Shown: one piece after another, positions 9,370-19,286 of the stretch
How positions within the stretch are numbered: the stretch's first letter is position 1
Layout of the letters: every line of letters starts with the position of its first letter
Made by a program: the position numbers and the translations under genes
The notes under the pieces: model-generated
Databases searched by the model: none
Seen by the model: the letters and a program-made list of their open reading frames with translations, nothing else
Told to the model about the DNA's origin: nothing
Assembly (NCBI GenBank): GCA_009911365.1
Contig: QXXF01000004.1
Span: 1 to 64,000, forward strand
DNA: 64,000 nt
Origin: Clostridiales bacterium
Lineage (GTDB): Bacteria > Bacillota > Clostridia > Peptostreptococcales > Anaerovoracaceae
Direction of reading: 5' to 3'

Positions 9370-10629
9370 ATGGATACGGCAGTAAATACAAGTAGAATTG
9401 ACAAACTTCGTTGGATGATGGTCATCGCTATGATCCTGGTAGGCATGACAAGTGCTTATGTCAATGCGATTTCAGCGTACATTGGACCTTTTGCTGAAAA
9501 AGGTTGGGATTCTACGATTATTGTAATCGCATTTTCCGTTATGACTTTTATGAGTCTACCAGGCTCGATTGTCGGAGGTGCTTTGAAAGCAAGATTCGGA
9601 AACAAGATGGTGCTGAAGGTCGGCGGACTTGGATTCGCGCTGACTTGCGTCGCGACAGTGTTTATTACAAGCCCATGGGCATACGTGGTTCTCATGGGTG
9701 GCGTAGCGCCATTCTTCGTATATTGCGTGTACGTGATTCAGATGGCCAATATTGGTGAATTATTCCCTGACAAGGCCGGTCTTGCAACAGGGTTGTTTGT
9801 GGCTGGTGTCGGTATAGCTTCGGCATTGATCCTTCCACTTACCGAATGGCTGACAAGAGTGATGGATGTTATGTATGGAATTGGTTTATCGGGTGTTGTT
9901 TATGGAGGATTTACCGTATTGATCGGATTCATCATGATAGATGCGCCGGAAGGTTACCGACCGCAGGGATGGACGCCTCAGGAATATGAAATCATCGATG
10001 AGGAAAGGGCAGAAATAAGCGACTCAAATAGGGATATAAACTGGGCAAAAATGATGATACGACCTGCGTTTTGGATGGTTTACATAGGTGAAGTATGCTT
10101 TGGTGTCCTTTCTTCCGGGCTATACAGCAATTTTATCGGAATGGTATCGGGATTACTCGGCGTGTCTGACAGCACAGCCGCATGGCTGTATTCGTTGTTC
10201 ACGCTTGTTATGGGGGGAAGCGGGATTCTGCTTGGATATATTTCAGACAGATTATTTGGACCGACAAAATCTCTTGCTCTTTGCTGTTTGTTAACTGCCA
10301 TAGCCATAGGCGTTTTCTTGGCAACCGGCGGAAACAGCTACGTTCTGTTCATTGCGTTTATCGTAATAGCAGGTACAGCGCTTGGCGCGATGCAGGCGCT
10401 CACGCCTAATATTATGATGATGGCATGGGGAAATAAGTACTTCGGAATCAATTACGGTATCATGCTTACGACACTTACAGTCGGATCATTTATCGGACCA
10501 CAGCTCGCAGTAAGGGTTTCAATGCTCCAATTCCTTGGAGTGTCCGGAATCGTAATGGCTGTAGCGGCTGCGCTGATTTTCATATCGACAATGTTCCTGA
10601 ATAAAGATTTGGGTAAAAAGGTGTTTTAG
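9370..10629 (+). CDS. MFS transporter, oxalate/formate antiporter-like
   Basis: 419 residues with about 12 hydrophobic helices and a central cytoplasmic loop (about residues 195-230: GYRPQGWTPQEYEI). The N-terminal half has the pattern SAYVNAISAYIGPFAEKGWDS common in the OxlT/monocarboxylate branch of the major facilitator superfamily. GGAGGAG sits just before the ATG. It lies 129 bp behind the flavoprotein gene and 39 bp ahead of the C45-type hydrolase, so it probably imports or exchanges the substrate of this cluster, likely a small organic anion. Substrate not determinable from sequence. Confidence 0.85.
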   Translation: MDTAVNTSRIDKLRWMMVIAMILVGMTSAYVNAISAYIGPFAEKGWDSTIIVIAFSVMTFMSLPGSIVGGALKARFGNKMVLKVGGLGFALTCVATVFITSPWAYVVLMGGVAPFFVYCVYVIQMANIGELFPDKAGLATGLFVAGVGIASALILPLTEWLTRVMDVMYGIGLSGVVYGGFTVLIGFIMIDAPEGYRPQGWTPQEYEIIDEERAEISDSNRDINWAKMMIRPAFWMVYIGEVCFGVLSSGLYSNFIGMVSGLLGVSDSTAAWLYSLFTLVMGGSGILLGYISDRLFGPTKSLALCCLLTAIAIGVFLATGGNSYVLFIAFIVIAGTALGAMQALTPNIMMMAWGNKYFGINYGIMLTTLTVGSFIGPQLAVRVSMLQFLGVSGIVMAVAAALIFISTMFLNKDLGKKVF

Positions 10630-10668
10630 CATCATACATAATGAAAGAGTGAGTATGGAGAAATAGGC

Positions 10669-12264
10669 ATGGAAAACAAAAAATTTATCTTTGAGAATAC
10701 AGATGGATGTCCTAAAGCAGTAGTGCTAAAAGGAACGACAAGACAGATGGGTGCTCAATACGGACGAAAATTCGCTGGGAAGTGGAAGAATTACGACATA
10801 CTGATAAAAGCGTCTATTTTCGGAACGCCATTTACAACAGCAATGTATGGATTCGTGCCGCCTGAAAGGGATAAGGCCAAAAAAGACATGCGGGCATTAC
10901 TGCATATCGCAGACAAGTATTGCCCAGATTATGTGGAGTGGCTAAAAGGGCTACAGGAAGGTCTTGCGAGCGAAGGCTTAGATCTCGATATAGAGGATAT
11001 TTTGATGGCAGCGACCTATCCAGATGAAAGGTGGGGCAGACCGGGAGGAAATTATCCGGCGGACTTCAACGCGAAAGCTGGTGGCGGAGGCACGGTACTT
11101 CCAAGGCCTTATTGTAATGGATTCGCGGTATCAGGAGACGCGGCGAAGGATGGCGCGGTAATTGTTGGCGTCAGCGGTTCCCCATCAGATGAAACAGCAG
11201 ACCGGGTAATGGTGATCGCATATAAAGAGGACGGCAGTTACTATTCGACATTTGGCACGATCGTAAATCCCTTTGGACAATCAGGAATCAGCAGCAAAGG
11301 ATTTGCCTTTGCAATGACATCAAATACATCAGAGACAGATTGTGAATGGGGGATGTCTCCTGAAATCGCGGCATTCCATTTCGCGAGCAATTGCTCTTCT
11401 GTTTCAGAGGCAAGAAAATGGCTTGAGGGAGTCCCCCGCTCCTTTGCGATTGGGAACTTTGTATTTGCTGATAACCAGGGAGATCTATGTGTCTGTGAAA
11501 GTAATAACGCGCACTTTAACCTGAGAAAGCCGGGAGACGCAGGCGAAGAAGGCAACTACGTTGTAAGCACGAATCACTTTGCGGCGAAGGAAACCTTTGC
11601 GTTTAATGTGCCTGAAATGGAAGCATGGAAAGGAGATTCTATTTGCCGCCTTGCGACGATTTCCAAATATCTCGCAAAAGGGATCGAACAGGGAGGAATC
11701 GATATCAATGGGGTGCATGATATACTTCGTCAAAATGACTGGTATGATCCGGAAACAAATGAATGGCACTATAATGAACCGGCTTCTGGAAAAGGCAGCG
11801 ACGTGCTAGAGTATACACATTCATCATTCTATGATCCTGCGGCAATGACGGCGTATTACATGCAGGGGCCCGGTGGAGGAATAGGCGTTCCCGCTGGTTC
11901 CATGGGAGAATTCGTCCAAATACCACTCCATGATAATATCAATGCTTGTGTAGAACTGATGATGATGGATGCGTTCTTCGGGTGTTATCATGCGGCCAGA
12001 GGAGAATATCTCAGAGTGAAAAACGCGAGCAAGGCGTTGCGACAGGATTATGCCAGTCAGGTGGCATTGGTAGAACTCCTTGATGAGTCCTACAGAAACT
12101 ATGAAAAAGCCTTGAATAAGTGGTCGTATGGATATATAAAAAGCCTTGAAGGCGGCGAAGAGCAGGAATATCTTGATTTGATCGCTGATGCGATCACTTG
12201 TCTTGGAAAAACACAAGTATATGCGAAAAAGCTGATTTCACAGCTTGCGCTATACGGAGTTTGA
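10669..12264 (+). CDS. C45-type Ntn hydrolase / acyltransferase
   Basis: 531 residues. The region around C149 (RPYCNGFAVSGDAAKDGAVI) matches the autocatalytic cleavage site of C45 peptidases and penicillin acyltransferase-like Ntn hydrolases, where the Cys becomes the N-terminal nucleophile after self-processing. A preceding segment (VLKGTTRQMGAQYGRKFAG) and a later one (FAFAMTSNTSETD) fit the family's conserved blocks. These enzymes cut or exchange amide bonds of N-acyl compounds. No signal peptide, so it should act on imported material. It lies between two MFS-linked modules and upstream of the M28 pair. A GGAG box precedes the ATG. The family is fairly sure, the substrate unknown; the length exceeds the common 350-residue members. 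Confidence 0.65.
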   Translation: MENKKFIFENTDGCPKAVVLKGTTRQMGAQYGRKFAGKWKNYDILIKASIFGTPFTTAMYGFVPPERDKAKKDMRALLHIADKYCPDYVEWLKGLQEGLASEGLDLDIEDILMAATYPDERWGRPGGNYPADFNAKAGGGGTVLPRPYCNGFAVSGDAAKDGAVIVGVSGSPSDETADRVMVIAYKEDGSYYSTFGTIVNPFGQSGISSKGFAFAMTSNTSETDCEWGMSPEIAAFHFASNCSSVSEARKWLEGVPRSFAIGNFVFADNQGDLCVCESNNAHFNLRKPGDAGEEGNYVVSTNHFAAKETFAFNVPEMEAWKGDSICRLATISKYLAKGIEQGGIDINGVHDILRQNDWYDPETNEWHYNEPASGKGSDVLEYTHSSFYDPAAMTAYYMQGPGGGIGVPAGSMGEFVQIPLHDNINACVELMMMDAFFGCYHAARGEYLRVKNASKALRQDYASQVALVELLDESYRNYEKALNKWSYGYIKSLEGGEEQEYLDLIADAITCLGKTQVYAKKLISQLALYGV

Positions 12265-12288
12265 TCTTGCGGGACAGATAAGTAGAAC

Positions 12289-12312
12289 GGCACCGCTGCT
12301 CAAAGCGGTGCC
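12289..12312 (+). other. Intergenic GC-rich hairpin inside the operon
   Basis: GGCACCGCT and AGCGGTGCC (12289-12297 and 12304-12312) form a perfect 9-bp stem with a 6-nt loop, 12 bp before the first possible start of the M28 gene. There is no T-run, so it is not a classical terminator. It may stabilise or process the mRNA, or hinder ribosome access to the downstream start. Confidence 0.5.
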
Positions 12313-12324
12313 TCATAAAAATCT

Positions 12325-14319
12325 ATGGTAGCAATGGGTAGAAACATGACTGATACAAATATTAGCAAGGAAAAAAACGAATATTTAAAAAAACTGGATT
12401 CCGAATACGGATATCGAATCGCAAAAGATTTATTGGAATTCAAAACCACGCAGAATGGTTTCAGAAACGCAGGCACACCCGCAGAAAATGAAGCGGCCGA
12501 TTGGCTAGTAACAGAAATGAAGAAAATAGGATTATCCGCAGTGACAAAGGAAAGCATTGATGTTGATGCCTGGGAATTTCACGGAGCAACTGTCGAGATG
12601 ATGGAGCTCGGGCTTGAAACAATGCATGCGGGTTCATTTTCAGGACTTGAAGGAACGAAAGAGGATGGTGTAACATGTCAAGTCGTTTATGTTGGTGAAG
12701 GAACATCAAAAGATTACGCGGGCATTGATGTAAAGGACAAGATCGTACTGATCGATACAGACGCATATTATACATATTGGTACAATTTAGTGTTTGAAGA
12801 GGCTCAAGCCAGAGGTGCCAAAGCAATCATCGCGGCAGTTACGGATCGAGGGCCGGGAACATATAAAGATGATTTGATCACCATACAAAATATACAGGGG
12901 TTTGTTGATATTCCTGCGGTGATCATGGATAAAAAGGACAGTGAGATTTTGAGGAATGCCGCTAAAAGGCAGGGGGAGTTCACTGCTAATATCCAAATAG
13001 ATGTTAAAACAACAAGGAATGCGAAAGCCCATTATGTATATGGGATGATAGAAGGGAGAAATCCTGAAAGCAAGATCATATACAGTGCGCACTACGATGC
13101 GTACTGGGATGGTTTCTTAGATAATGCTTCGGCATGCGGTACAGTGATGACGATTGCAAAGGCAATGATAGAATCAGGCTATCAGCCTGACAGCACTATG
13201 ATATTTGTCGCCAATGGAGCTGAGGAATATGGACGGATCGGGAGCGCGTATGACTATTGTGTTGGTTCAACAGCTATTGTAAGGCGTCACCCGGAATGGG
13301 TAGAAAACACAAAAGCATGCTTTAATTTTGAATTGACCGCGCATAATCAGATGGATCGTTTTGCGCTCACAGCTACAGCGGGTTATGCGAAATGGTTTGA
13401 CAAGTTGATTGGCCAGACAAAGTTAGTTGAGGAATACCAGGTGATCCCTACATCCATAGCGGGAGCCGATAATATCATTTTTACAAAAGCGGGAATCCCT
13501 ACATGCATGAATATCTCCACTTGCTTCAATGGAGATGACCCGGAATCAGCGTCGAATTATGATCATACCCAATATGATAATCTGGAAAGATATGATGCAA
13601 AAGCTTTTGATGATGTAAATAGGATCTATGGGATTTTAGGCATGATGATCGATAGAACTCCGATCATTCAAATGGATTTTCACGCATATACGGATCATTT
13701 CTGGGACAATATCGATATCGATAAATTGTCATCTTTATATAGCAATACGAAGGAATTGAAAAATTTAGTGGAAGAATTTAATGAATTGGCATTGCTGGCA
13801 GGAAAATCAAAGACAGGAACGAGTCACGAAAACTGGAACCGAAACAAAGTGATTCTTGAAATAAATAAGATGTTCATGAGTGAAATCTATAAATATAATG
13901 CATATTCGGAACTGGCAATTGGACATTTACAACCTTATTCTTATGTTACAGCGTTAGATGACTTGATCGCCTGCCTGATAGAAGGCAATGCGGATGCTGT
14001 TAATGAAGTGCTGGAATTGGATCATAATTACTTGATCACAGCATTTGGAAGAGAAGTATACGAAAAAACCGTTATCCGTGCGTTTGAAAAAGATGTGCCA
14101 CAGGAGTGGGCCGAGGGAAATACGATTCCATTTCCAAATCTGTATGAGGTAATGACATCTGTGATACAAAAGAGCGCATCAGGCCAAAATCCATTTAATG
14201 AAGAGATACAGATACTGAAAGCCATCAGAGAGGATCAAGCAAAATTGCTATGTGATATATTGAACCAGGAGAAGCAGGTCATAATTTCCGCAAAAGAAAA
14301 ATTAGGAGAATGGATATGA
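12325..14319 (+). CDS. M28-family metallopeptidase-fold protein, N-half type
   Basis: 664 residues. The zinc-peptidase core has H256 and D258 (SAHYDAY), D266 (FLDNASA), the catalytic Glu pair E300-E301 (NGAEEYG), E336 (NFELTA) and H414 (YDHTQYDN), the order expected for M28 aminopeptidases with two zinc ions. A PA-like insert occupies about residues 110-215. The last 200 residues are helical and not part of the usual domain. It is cytosolic by sequence. Starts at 12325, 12334 and 12346 are all possible, with no clear ribosome site. The stop overlaps the ATG of the next gene (ATGA), so the two are translationally coupled. Its full length matches the first half of the fused protein at 34511-37903. 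Confidence 0.8.
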   Translation: MVAMGRNMTDTNISKEKNEYLKKLDSEYGYRIAKDLLEFKTTQNGFRNAGTPAENEAADWLVTEMKKIGLSAVTKESIDVDAWEFHGATVEMMELGLETMHAGSFSGLEGTKEDGVTCQVVYVGEGTSKDYAGIDVKDKIVLIDTDAYYTYWYNLVFEEAQARGAKAIIAAVTDRGPGTYKDDLITIQNIQGFVDIPAVIMDKKDSEILRNAAKRQGEFTANIQIDVKTTRNAKAHYVYGMIEGRNPESKIIYSAHYDAYWDGFLDNASACGTVMTIAKAMIESGYQPDSTMIFVANGAEEYGRIGSAYDYCVGSTAIVRRHPEWVENTKACFNFELTAHNQMDRFALTATAGYAKWFDKLIGQTKLVEEYQVIPTSIAGADNIIFTKAGIPTCMNISTCFNGDDPESASNYDHTQYDNLERYDAKAFDDVNRIYGILGMMIDRTPIIQMDFHAYTDHFWDNIDIDKLSSLYSNTKELKNLVEEFNELALLAGKSKTGTSHENWNRNKVILEINKMFMSEIYKYNAYSELAIGHLQPYSYVTALDDLIACLIEGNADAVNEVLELDHNYLITAFGREVYEKTVIRAFEKDVPQEWAEGNTIPFPNLYEVMTSVIQKSASGQNPFNEEIQILKAIREDQAKLLCDILNQEKQVIISAKEKLGEWI

Positions 14320-15719
14320 ATGTAAATGAGTTTAAGCCTAATAAAAAAGAAATGATGGCATGGATCAAACAGTACACCAGATGGCCGCATAGAATGACAG
14401 GAACTCCCGAAGGGAAAGCATCAGCGGAATTTACTGCGGATACTTTCAGGCAATTAGGGCTTTCAGAAGTAGAGATCGAACCTGTGCCATCAGTCTGTTA
14501 TGAAACTTTAGAGTGCGAGATAAACATAGATGGCAGAACCATAGAATGCCATCTTGCAAATGGAACAAACAGGATATCCGAACTTGGAAAAAAGGATACA
14601 AAAGTCGATGACGCAGATGTAGTATACTTGGGCAAAGGCATGGAGGAGGATTTTGAAAACGTCGATGTTACAGGAAAAATCGTAATCTGTGACTGCTATT
14701 TTAAATCTCACAGCCATAAAGAATACATGAAATTCTTTCAAGACGCAAAAGTTTATGATCCTCACAATAAACTAGACAAAAAAGTAAATATTTACAATAT
14801 ATTTTCGCCCAATGACTGGCCATTTAATTATTTAAGAGCAAAAGAAAAGGGTGCGGCAGCGTTTGTCGGCATTTTGCAAAATTATATGGATTGCCACTAT
14901 CTGCATGAAGACTATTCCGATATCATTGATGTAAATGGTTATATGAGCATACCTTCTTTGTGGATTTCCCGTAAAGATGGAGAAGAAATAAAGAAAAACG
15001 CAGATAGCAGCATGATTGGTTCTGTTCACGTAGTGACTGAATATTCCCAGAAGAACGCATTGAACGTAAAGGGAATTGTCAAAGGAAAGTCTAATGATAT
15101 TCTCTTGATTCATTCACATCATGACGCGACCTGCAAAGGCGGCGTACAAGACGCAAGCGGGATGTCTGTGGTCTTTGCCCTTGCGAAATATTTTGCGGCC
15201 CTGCCAAAAAGTGAACGAAAGACAAACATCATGTTCCTTTCCACAGACAGTCATTATACGGATTATGAAGGGCATGTGGGGTTTATCGACAAATGCGGCG
15301 CGAATGGAGAAAAAATCATAATGGATCTTGCCGTTGAGCATATTGGAAAGGCGATGGAACTGGACGAGAATAACGATATGATTCTTTATGACGAGAGTGA
15401 GACAAGACAGATCTATGTTTCAAATATTCCAGGACTTCTGGAGGCAGTATACGAACTAGTTAAGAAATATGACTTGGAAAAGATCATGCTCCTTCCAGTC
15501 GAGCAGCGAAAGGAAGGGGAATACAAAAGCGGCGATGTGAATTCAGATGCTTATGATTTTCATGTAAGGGGGATCCCTGTCGTAAGCCTTATTGCGGCTC
15601 CAATGTATATTTATCATAACAGTGATGATGAAGATAAAGTACACGAAGCATCTCTAGAGCCGGTGGCTATGATGTTTATCCAGCTTGTGTCCAAGGTCTG
15701 GGACATATTAAAGCCTTAA
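14316..15719 (+). CDS. M28-like protein, C-half type, likely altered active site
   Basis: 467 residues from the ATG at 14316, chosen because AGGAG lies 7 bp upstream and the start overlaps the previous stop as ATGA; the ATG at 14310 is too close to that box. It is an M28 relative with H268 and D270 (HSHHDA), D279 (VQDASG) and a late YHNSDD block, but the place of the catalytic Glu pair reads STDSHYTDYEGH, so His-Tyr replaces Glu-Glu. The same replacement is kept in its homologue in the fused protein at 34511-37903, so it is a family trait and not damage. It may be a regulatory or structural partner, or use different chemistry. It probably forms a complex with the upstream protein. Confidence 0.75.
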   Translation: MNVNEFKPNKKEMMAWIKQYTRWPHRMTGTPEGKASAEFTADTFRQLGLSEVEIEPVPSVCYETLECEINIDGRTIECHLANGTNRISELGKKDTKVDDADVVYLGKGMEEDFENVDVTGKIVICDCYFKSHSHKEYMKFFQDAKVYDPHNKLDKKVNIYNIFSPNDWPFNYLRAKEKGAAAFVGILQNYMDCHYLHEDYSDIIDVNGYMSIPSLWISRKDGEEIKKNADSSMIGSVHVVTEYSQKNALNVKGIVKGKSNDILLIHSHHDATCKGGVQDASGMSVVFALAKYFAALPKSERKTNIMFLSTDSHYTDYEGHVGFIDKCGANGEKIIMDLAVEHIGKAMELDENNDMILYDESETRQIYVSNIPGLLEAVYELVKKYDLEKIMLLPVEQRKEGEYKSGDVNSDAYDFHVRGIPVVSLIAAPMYIYHNSDDEDKVHEASLEPVAMMFIQLVSKVWDILKP

Positions 15720-15742
15720 TACTAGAAAAAAGGGAGGAACAG

Positions 15743-16975
15743 ATGGAAAATGAAAGAAATAGAAAGGGCTGGTTAGTGGTTTTGACGTGTTTTTTATTGA
15801 TGTTTCTTATATTTACGACATCAATAAGCTGTATGGGAGTATATATAAAACCCGTATCAGAAGCCTTAGGAATCACGAGAACAGCCTTTTCAATGACTAT
15901 AACGATCGGATCTTTTGCAATGATGATTTCTGCCATATTTGCGGGAAAATTAATGGAAAAATTAAACATAAAGTATCTAATGCTGTTAGGCACGGCAATA
16001 AGTGCGGGCAGCATGCTCATTTATTCTTTTGCGCAGGGTATAGAATGGTTTTATTTTAGTGCGGTGTTGATGGGGTGCGGGGTTTCGCTGACATGTAATA
16101 TTCCTGTTTCAGTATTGATAAAAGAATGGTTTGCTGGGAAGAACGAGGGCCTTGCGCTCAGTATCGCATTTGTGGGGAGCGGTGCGGGTGCTATGGTGCT
16201 GACTCCGTTGTATTCCTATATTATAGAAAATATTGGGTGGAGATATTCTTTCCGATTCGCGGCATTGTGTATGATAATCATTTTGATTCCCGCGGTAATG
16301 TTGTTTATAAGGCAGAATGCAGAGAAACGAATACATGTGGACACAAGCATGGATTCAAGGAAATTGATGCTTTCAGATATGCTCAGAATGCCTGCCACAT
16401 GGCTTGTGATCACAGGATTTGTGATCATTTCACTGGCGAACATGGTCATTTTGAATCAGGGTATTCCATATTGGACCGATAAAGGATTTGACTTGGCAGA
16501 AGCCGCAAAGATGATTTCGATTGCTTCAGGGCTTCTGGTTATTGGAAAGATCGTAGTAGGAAAACTGATTGATAAAATAGGAGCTCGCATAGCAGCGATG
16601 ATTTGTGCGTTTTCTCTGTCAATATCAGTAGTATCTTTATGGCTGATAGGAGTTACATACAATATCGTTTTTGTGATCATATTTATCGCTGGATATGCAA
16701 TAGGGGCAGCAGCAGCAACGGTTGTAATGCCAACAGCGATTTCTTATATGTATGGCAACTGCGATTTCGGAGCGATCATGGGCGTTTTCAGTATGACGGG
16801 CGGCGCGGGCGGTATGATTCAGGTCATCTTCAGCGCAATCTATGAATCGACTGGAAACTACAGCTACGCATGGGGCATGGTAATCGGACTGTGCGCAATA
16901 ATGATTTTATTGATTTCATTATTTGTGAAACCTCAAAACAGGCGGGAAAGCATATCCGCAGGGATTTGGCAATAA
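15743..16975 (+). CDS. MFS transporter, second carrier of the cluster
   Basis: 410 residues with about 12 hydrophobic helices and a short loop around residue 195. The early segment SCMGVYIKPVSEALGITRTAF is typical of the OxlT/monocarboxylate-type MFS branch. GGGAGGAA lies just ahead of the ATG. It follows the M28 pair by 23 bp and precedes the first OYE-type reductase by 22 bp, clearly inside the operon. It is a different sequence from the carrier at 9370-10629, so the cluster has two carriers, perhaps one for substrate and one for product. Confidence 0.85.
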   Translation: MENERNRKGWLVVLTCFLLMFLIFTTSISCMGVYIKPVSEALGITRTAFSMTITIGSFAMMISAIFAGKLMEKLNIKYLMLLGTAISAGSMLIYSFAQGIEWFYFSAVLMGCGVSLTCNIPVSVLIKEWFAGKNEGLALSIAFVGSGAGAMVLTPLYSYIIENIGWRYSFRFAALCMIIILIPAVMLFIRQNAEKRIHVDTSMDSRKLMLSDMLRMPATWLVITGFVIISLANMVILNQGIPYWTDKGFDLAEAAKMISIASGLLVIGKIVVGKLIDKIGARIAAMICAFSLSISVVSLWLIGVTYNIVFVIIFIAGYAIGAAAATVVMPTAISYMYGNCDFGAIMGVFSMTGGAGGMIQVIFSAIYESTGNYSYAWGMVIGLCAIMILLISLFVKPQNRRESISAGIWQ

Positions 16976-16997
16976 ATGTATATGATAAGGAGAGACA

Positions 16998-18998
16998 ATG
17001 AAAAAAGAACATGAAATACTTTTTACTCCCTTTAAAATAAGGGATCTTGAAATAAAAAACAGGATTGTGATGACATCGATGAGCGGAACTGCGCTGATTA
17101 ATAAGGGACAGTTTAATGAAGGTATAAAGGAATATTACATTGAACGAGCAAAAAACGGAGTGGGTTTGATTGTATCAGGTCTGTCAGTCGCATACGATAT
17201 GTTTGGCCGAGACTATTGGGTCAATGACGCTAAAGAAGCATTTGACGGGCCAATAAGAGAACTGGTGAAAGACATTCATAAAGAAGGCGCAAAATTTTTT
17301 ATGCAGATCGGAGCTGGTCTTGGCCGCGTAGTAAATCTAGAAACAGGCGCGAAATTCGAAGGCGCGAATGTAGCTAAAGTACAATTCGCATCTTCGGAAC
17401 TTCCAAATGTATGGGATCCAAGCAGGATACATAGAGAAATCACAGTTGAAGAAATTCATAAGATCACAAACGCATTGATAGAGATCGCGCTCATGGCAAA
17501 AGACGCAGGGATAGATGGTGTTGAGATTCATGCGGTGCATGAAGGATACCTCCTTGATCAGTTTGCGATAACTAGTATGAACAGAAGAACTGATGAATAT
17601 GGAGGCTGTCTGGAAAACAGATTACGCTTTGCGACAGATATCGTGAAAGGCATCAAATCCGCATGCGGGAAAGGATTTCCTGTATCAATGAGATATGGCG
17701 TGGCAAGCAAAATGAAAGGATTTAATCAGGGTGCGCTGCCAGGAGAAGACTATCTTGAATTTGGAAGAACACTTGAAGAGAGTCCCGCTGTTGCCAGATT
17801 ACTTCAAGAAGCTGGCGTTGATGTGCTCAATGCTGATAACGGTTCCTATGATTCTTGGTATTGGGCGCATCCGCCTGTATATATGAAACCATTCTGCAAT
17901 GTGCCAGAATGTGAATATATAAGTGATTTTGTTGATATTCCGGTCATATGTGCCGGAAGAATGGAAGAACCTGATACAGCTGCTGAAATTATTCGAAGGG
18001 GAAAAATCACTGGAGTCGGTATAGCAAGACAATTCCTAGCAGATCCGGAATATGTCAAAAAGCTTGAACAAGGAAAGCCGGAAACGATCAGACCGTGTAT
18101 AGCCTGTCATAACGGGTGCCTTGGCTCATTGGTTATGGGAAAAGGCGTTACATGCGCACTTAGACCTAAAACGCTTCATGAAAAGGAGTACGCGATTACT
18201 CCCACAAAAGAAAAAAAGAAAGTTATGATAATCGGCGGCGGGATCGCAGGAATGGAAGCGGCAAGGCTGTCTGCCCTGAGAGGACATGAAGTTGTGCTAT
18301 ACGAAGAAAGCGATGCGCTTGGCGGGGTCTTTATAGCCGCCGCCGCACCTGCGTTCAAAGAGGCTGACAAAAAACTGATCGAATGGTACAAAAGAGAAAT
18401 GGAGCATTCGGGTATCACCATAAGGCTGAATACCAAGGCAGACGAAACATCCATAAAAAATGAAAAGACGGATGTTTTGATAGTAGCGTGCGGATCTATC
18501 TCGAAAAAGATACCTATCAGCGGCATAGACAGAGAAATCGTTGTTAATGTTAAAGATGAATTGCTTTCCGGGTGCGATGAAAATGGAAACATAGTTGTGA
18601 TCGGAGGCGGCCTTTCAGGATGTGAGGCGGCTTATGAACTTGCGCAAAATGGCGCGAATGTCACTGTATTAGAAGTTCAAGATCGCATATTAGACGTACC
18701 TGGACTAAGTATGGCCAATTCGATGATGCTTAAGGAGTTGATGGCTTACAAGAATGTGGAGATATTGACTTCAACAAAGATCCTTCGGATAAACGATTCA
18801 AATGTAGAAATCGAGCGTAATGGAAAATTAAGTACTATCCAGGCGGATAAAGTGATCATTGCGGCGGGTTATTCTCCTAAAAAGGACTTTGAAAGTATAG
18901 AAATGGCCGCTGAAATTTATACAATTGGAGATGCGGCAAGAGTTGGTAATCTTATGGCCGTAATAAAAGACGCATATGATGTAGCGTTAAAAATATAG
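16998..18998 (+). CDS. OYE-type FMN / 4Fe-4S / FAD enoate reductase
   Basis: 666 residues. Residues 1-360 form the FMN TIM barrel (EIHAVHEGYLLDQF, NRRTDEYGG, ENRLRF). C367, C370, C374 and C386 give the C-x2-C-x3-C-x11-C iron-sulfur motif (RPCIACHNGC). An FAD motif GGGIAG starts at 413 and a second nucleotide motif GGGLSG at 536. This is the architecture of 2-enoate reductase, 2,4-dienoyl-CoA reductase and BaiCD/BaiH-like bile-acid enzymes: NAD(P)H electrons pass from FAD through the cluster to FMN and reduce an activated C=C bond. AGGAGAG precedes the ATG. It is last but one in the first cluster and has a broken paralogue just downstream. Confidence 0.9.
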   Translation: MKKEHEILFTPFKIRDLEIKNRIVMTSMSGTALINKGQFNEGIKEYYIERAKNGVGLIVSGLSVAYDMFGRDYWVNDAKEAFDGPIRELVKDIHKEGAKFFMQIGAGLGRVVNLETGAKFEGANVAKVQFASSELPNVWDPSRIHREITVEEIHKITNALIEIALMAKDAGIDGVEIHAVHEGYLLDQFAITSMNRRTDEYGGCLENRLRFATDIVKGIKSACGKGFPVSMRYGVASKMKGFNQGALPGEDYLEFGRTLEESPAVARLLQEAGVDVLNADNGSYDSWYWAHPPVYMKPFCNVPECEYISDFVDIPVICAGRMEEPDTAAEIIRRGKITGVGIARQFLADPEYVKKLEQGKPETIRPCIACHNGCLGSLVMGKGVTCALRPKTLHEKEYAITPTKEKKKVMIIGGGIAGMEAARLSALRGHEVVLYEESDALGGVFIAAAAPAFKEADKKLIEWYKREMEHSGITIRLNTKADETSIKNEKTDVLIVACGSISKKIPISGIDREIVVNVKDELLSGCDENGNIVVIGGGLSGCEAAYELAQNGANVTVLEVQDRILDVPGLSMANSMMLKELMAYKNVEILTSTKILRINDSNVEIERNGKLSTIQADKVIIAAGYSPKKDFESIEMAAEIYTIGDAARVGNLMAVIKDAYDVALKI

Positions 18999-19286
18999 TT
19001 TTGCTGATTATGTTATGTACAAATAAGGGGAGTTAGCACGTAAAACAGATTTTAGTGCTTGGAACAGGAGCTTGAGGCTTAACCATAGCTTAGAGAAACT
19101 GTTCGTTTCCCTCATTTGTTGGTACTATATCGGCCATAGTTTCTAGAGAATTGATCCAATAAAGACATGATATTAAGGCGAACCATTGAATTTTGCCCTC
19201 ACATATAAAACTAGAGTAGGTTGATATATCAATTAAATTGACTATAATATCAAATAAAACAAAACCGCAGGAACGGAGAACAAAAA
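18999..19286 (+). other. Intergenic leader with promoter before second OYE gene
   Basis: 288 bp without a gene. It holds a good sigma-A promoter at 19221-19248 and a GGAG ribosome site at 19275-19278 before the ATG at 19287. The first 150 bp show no recognisable feature. The second reductase therefore seems to have its own transcription start apart from the upstream operon. Confidence 0.5.
19221..19248 (+). promoter_or_regulatory. Sigma-A promoter of second OYE gene
   Basis: -35 TTGATA (19221-19226), 16-bp AT-rich spacer, -10 TATAAT (19243-19248). The start would lie about 32 bp ahead of the ATG at 19287. Confidence 0.65.
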
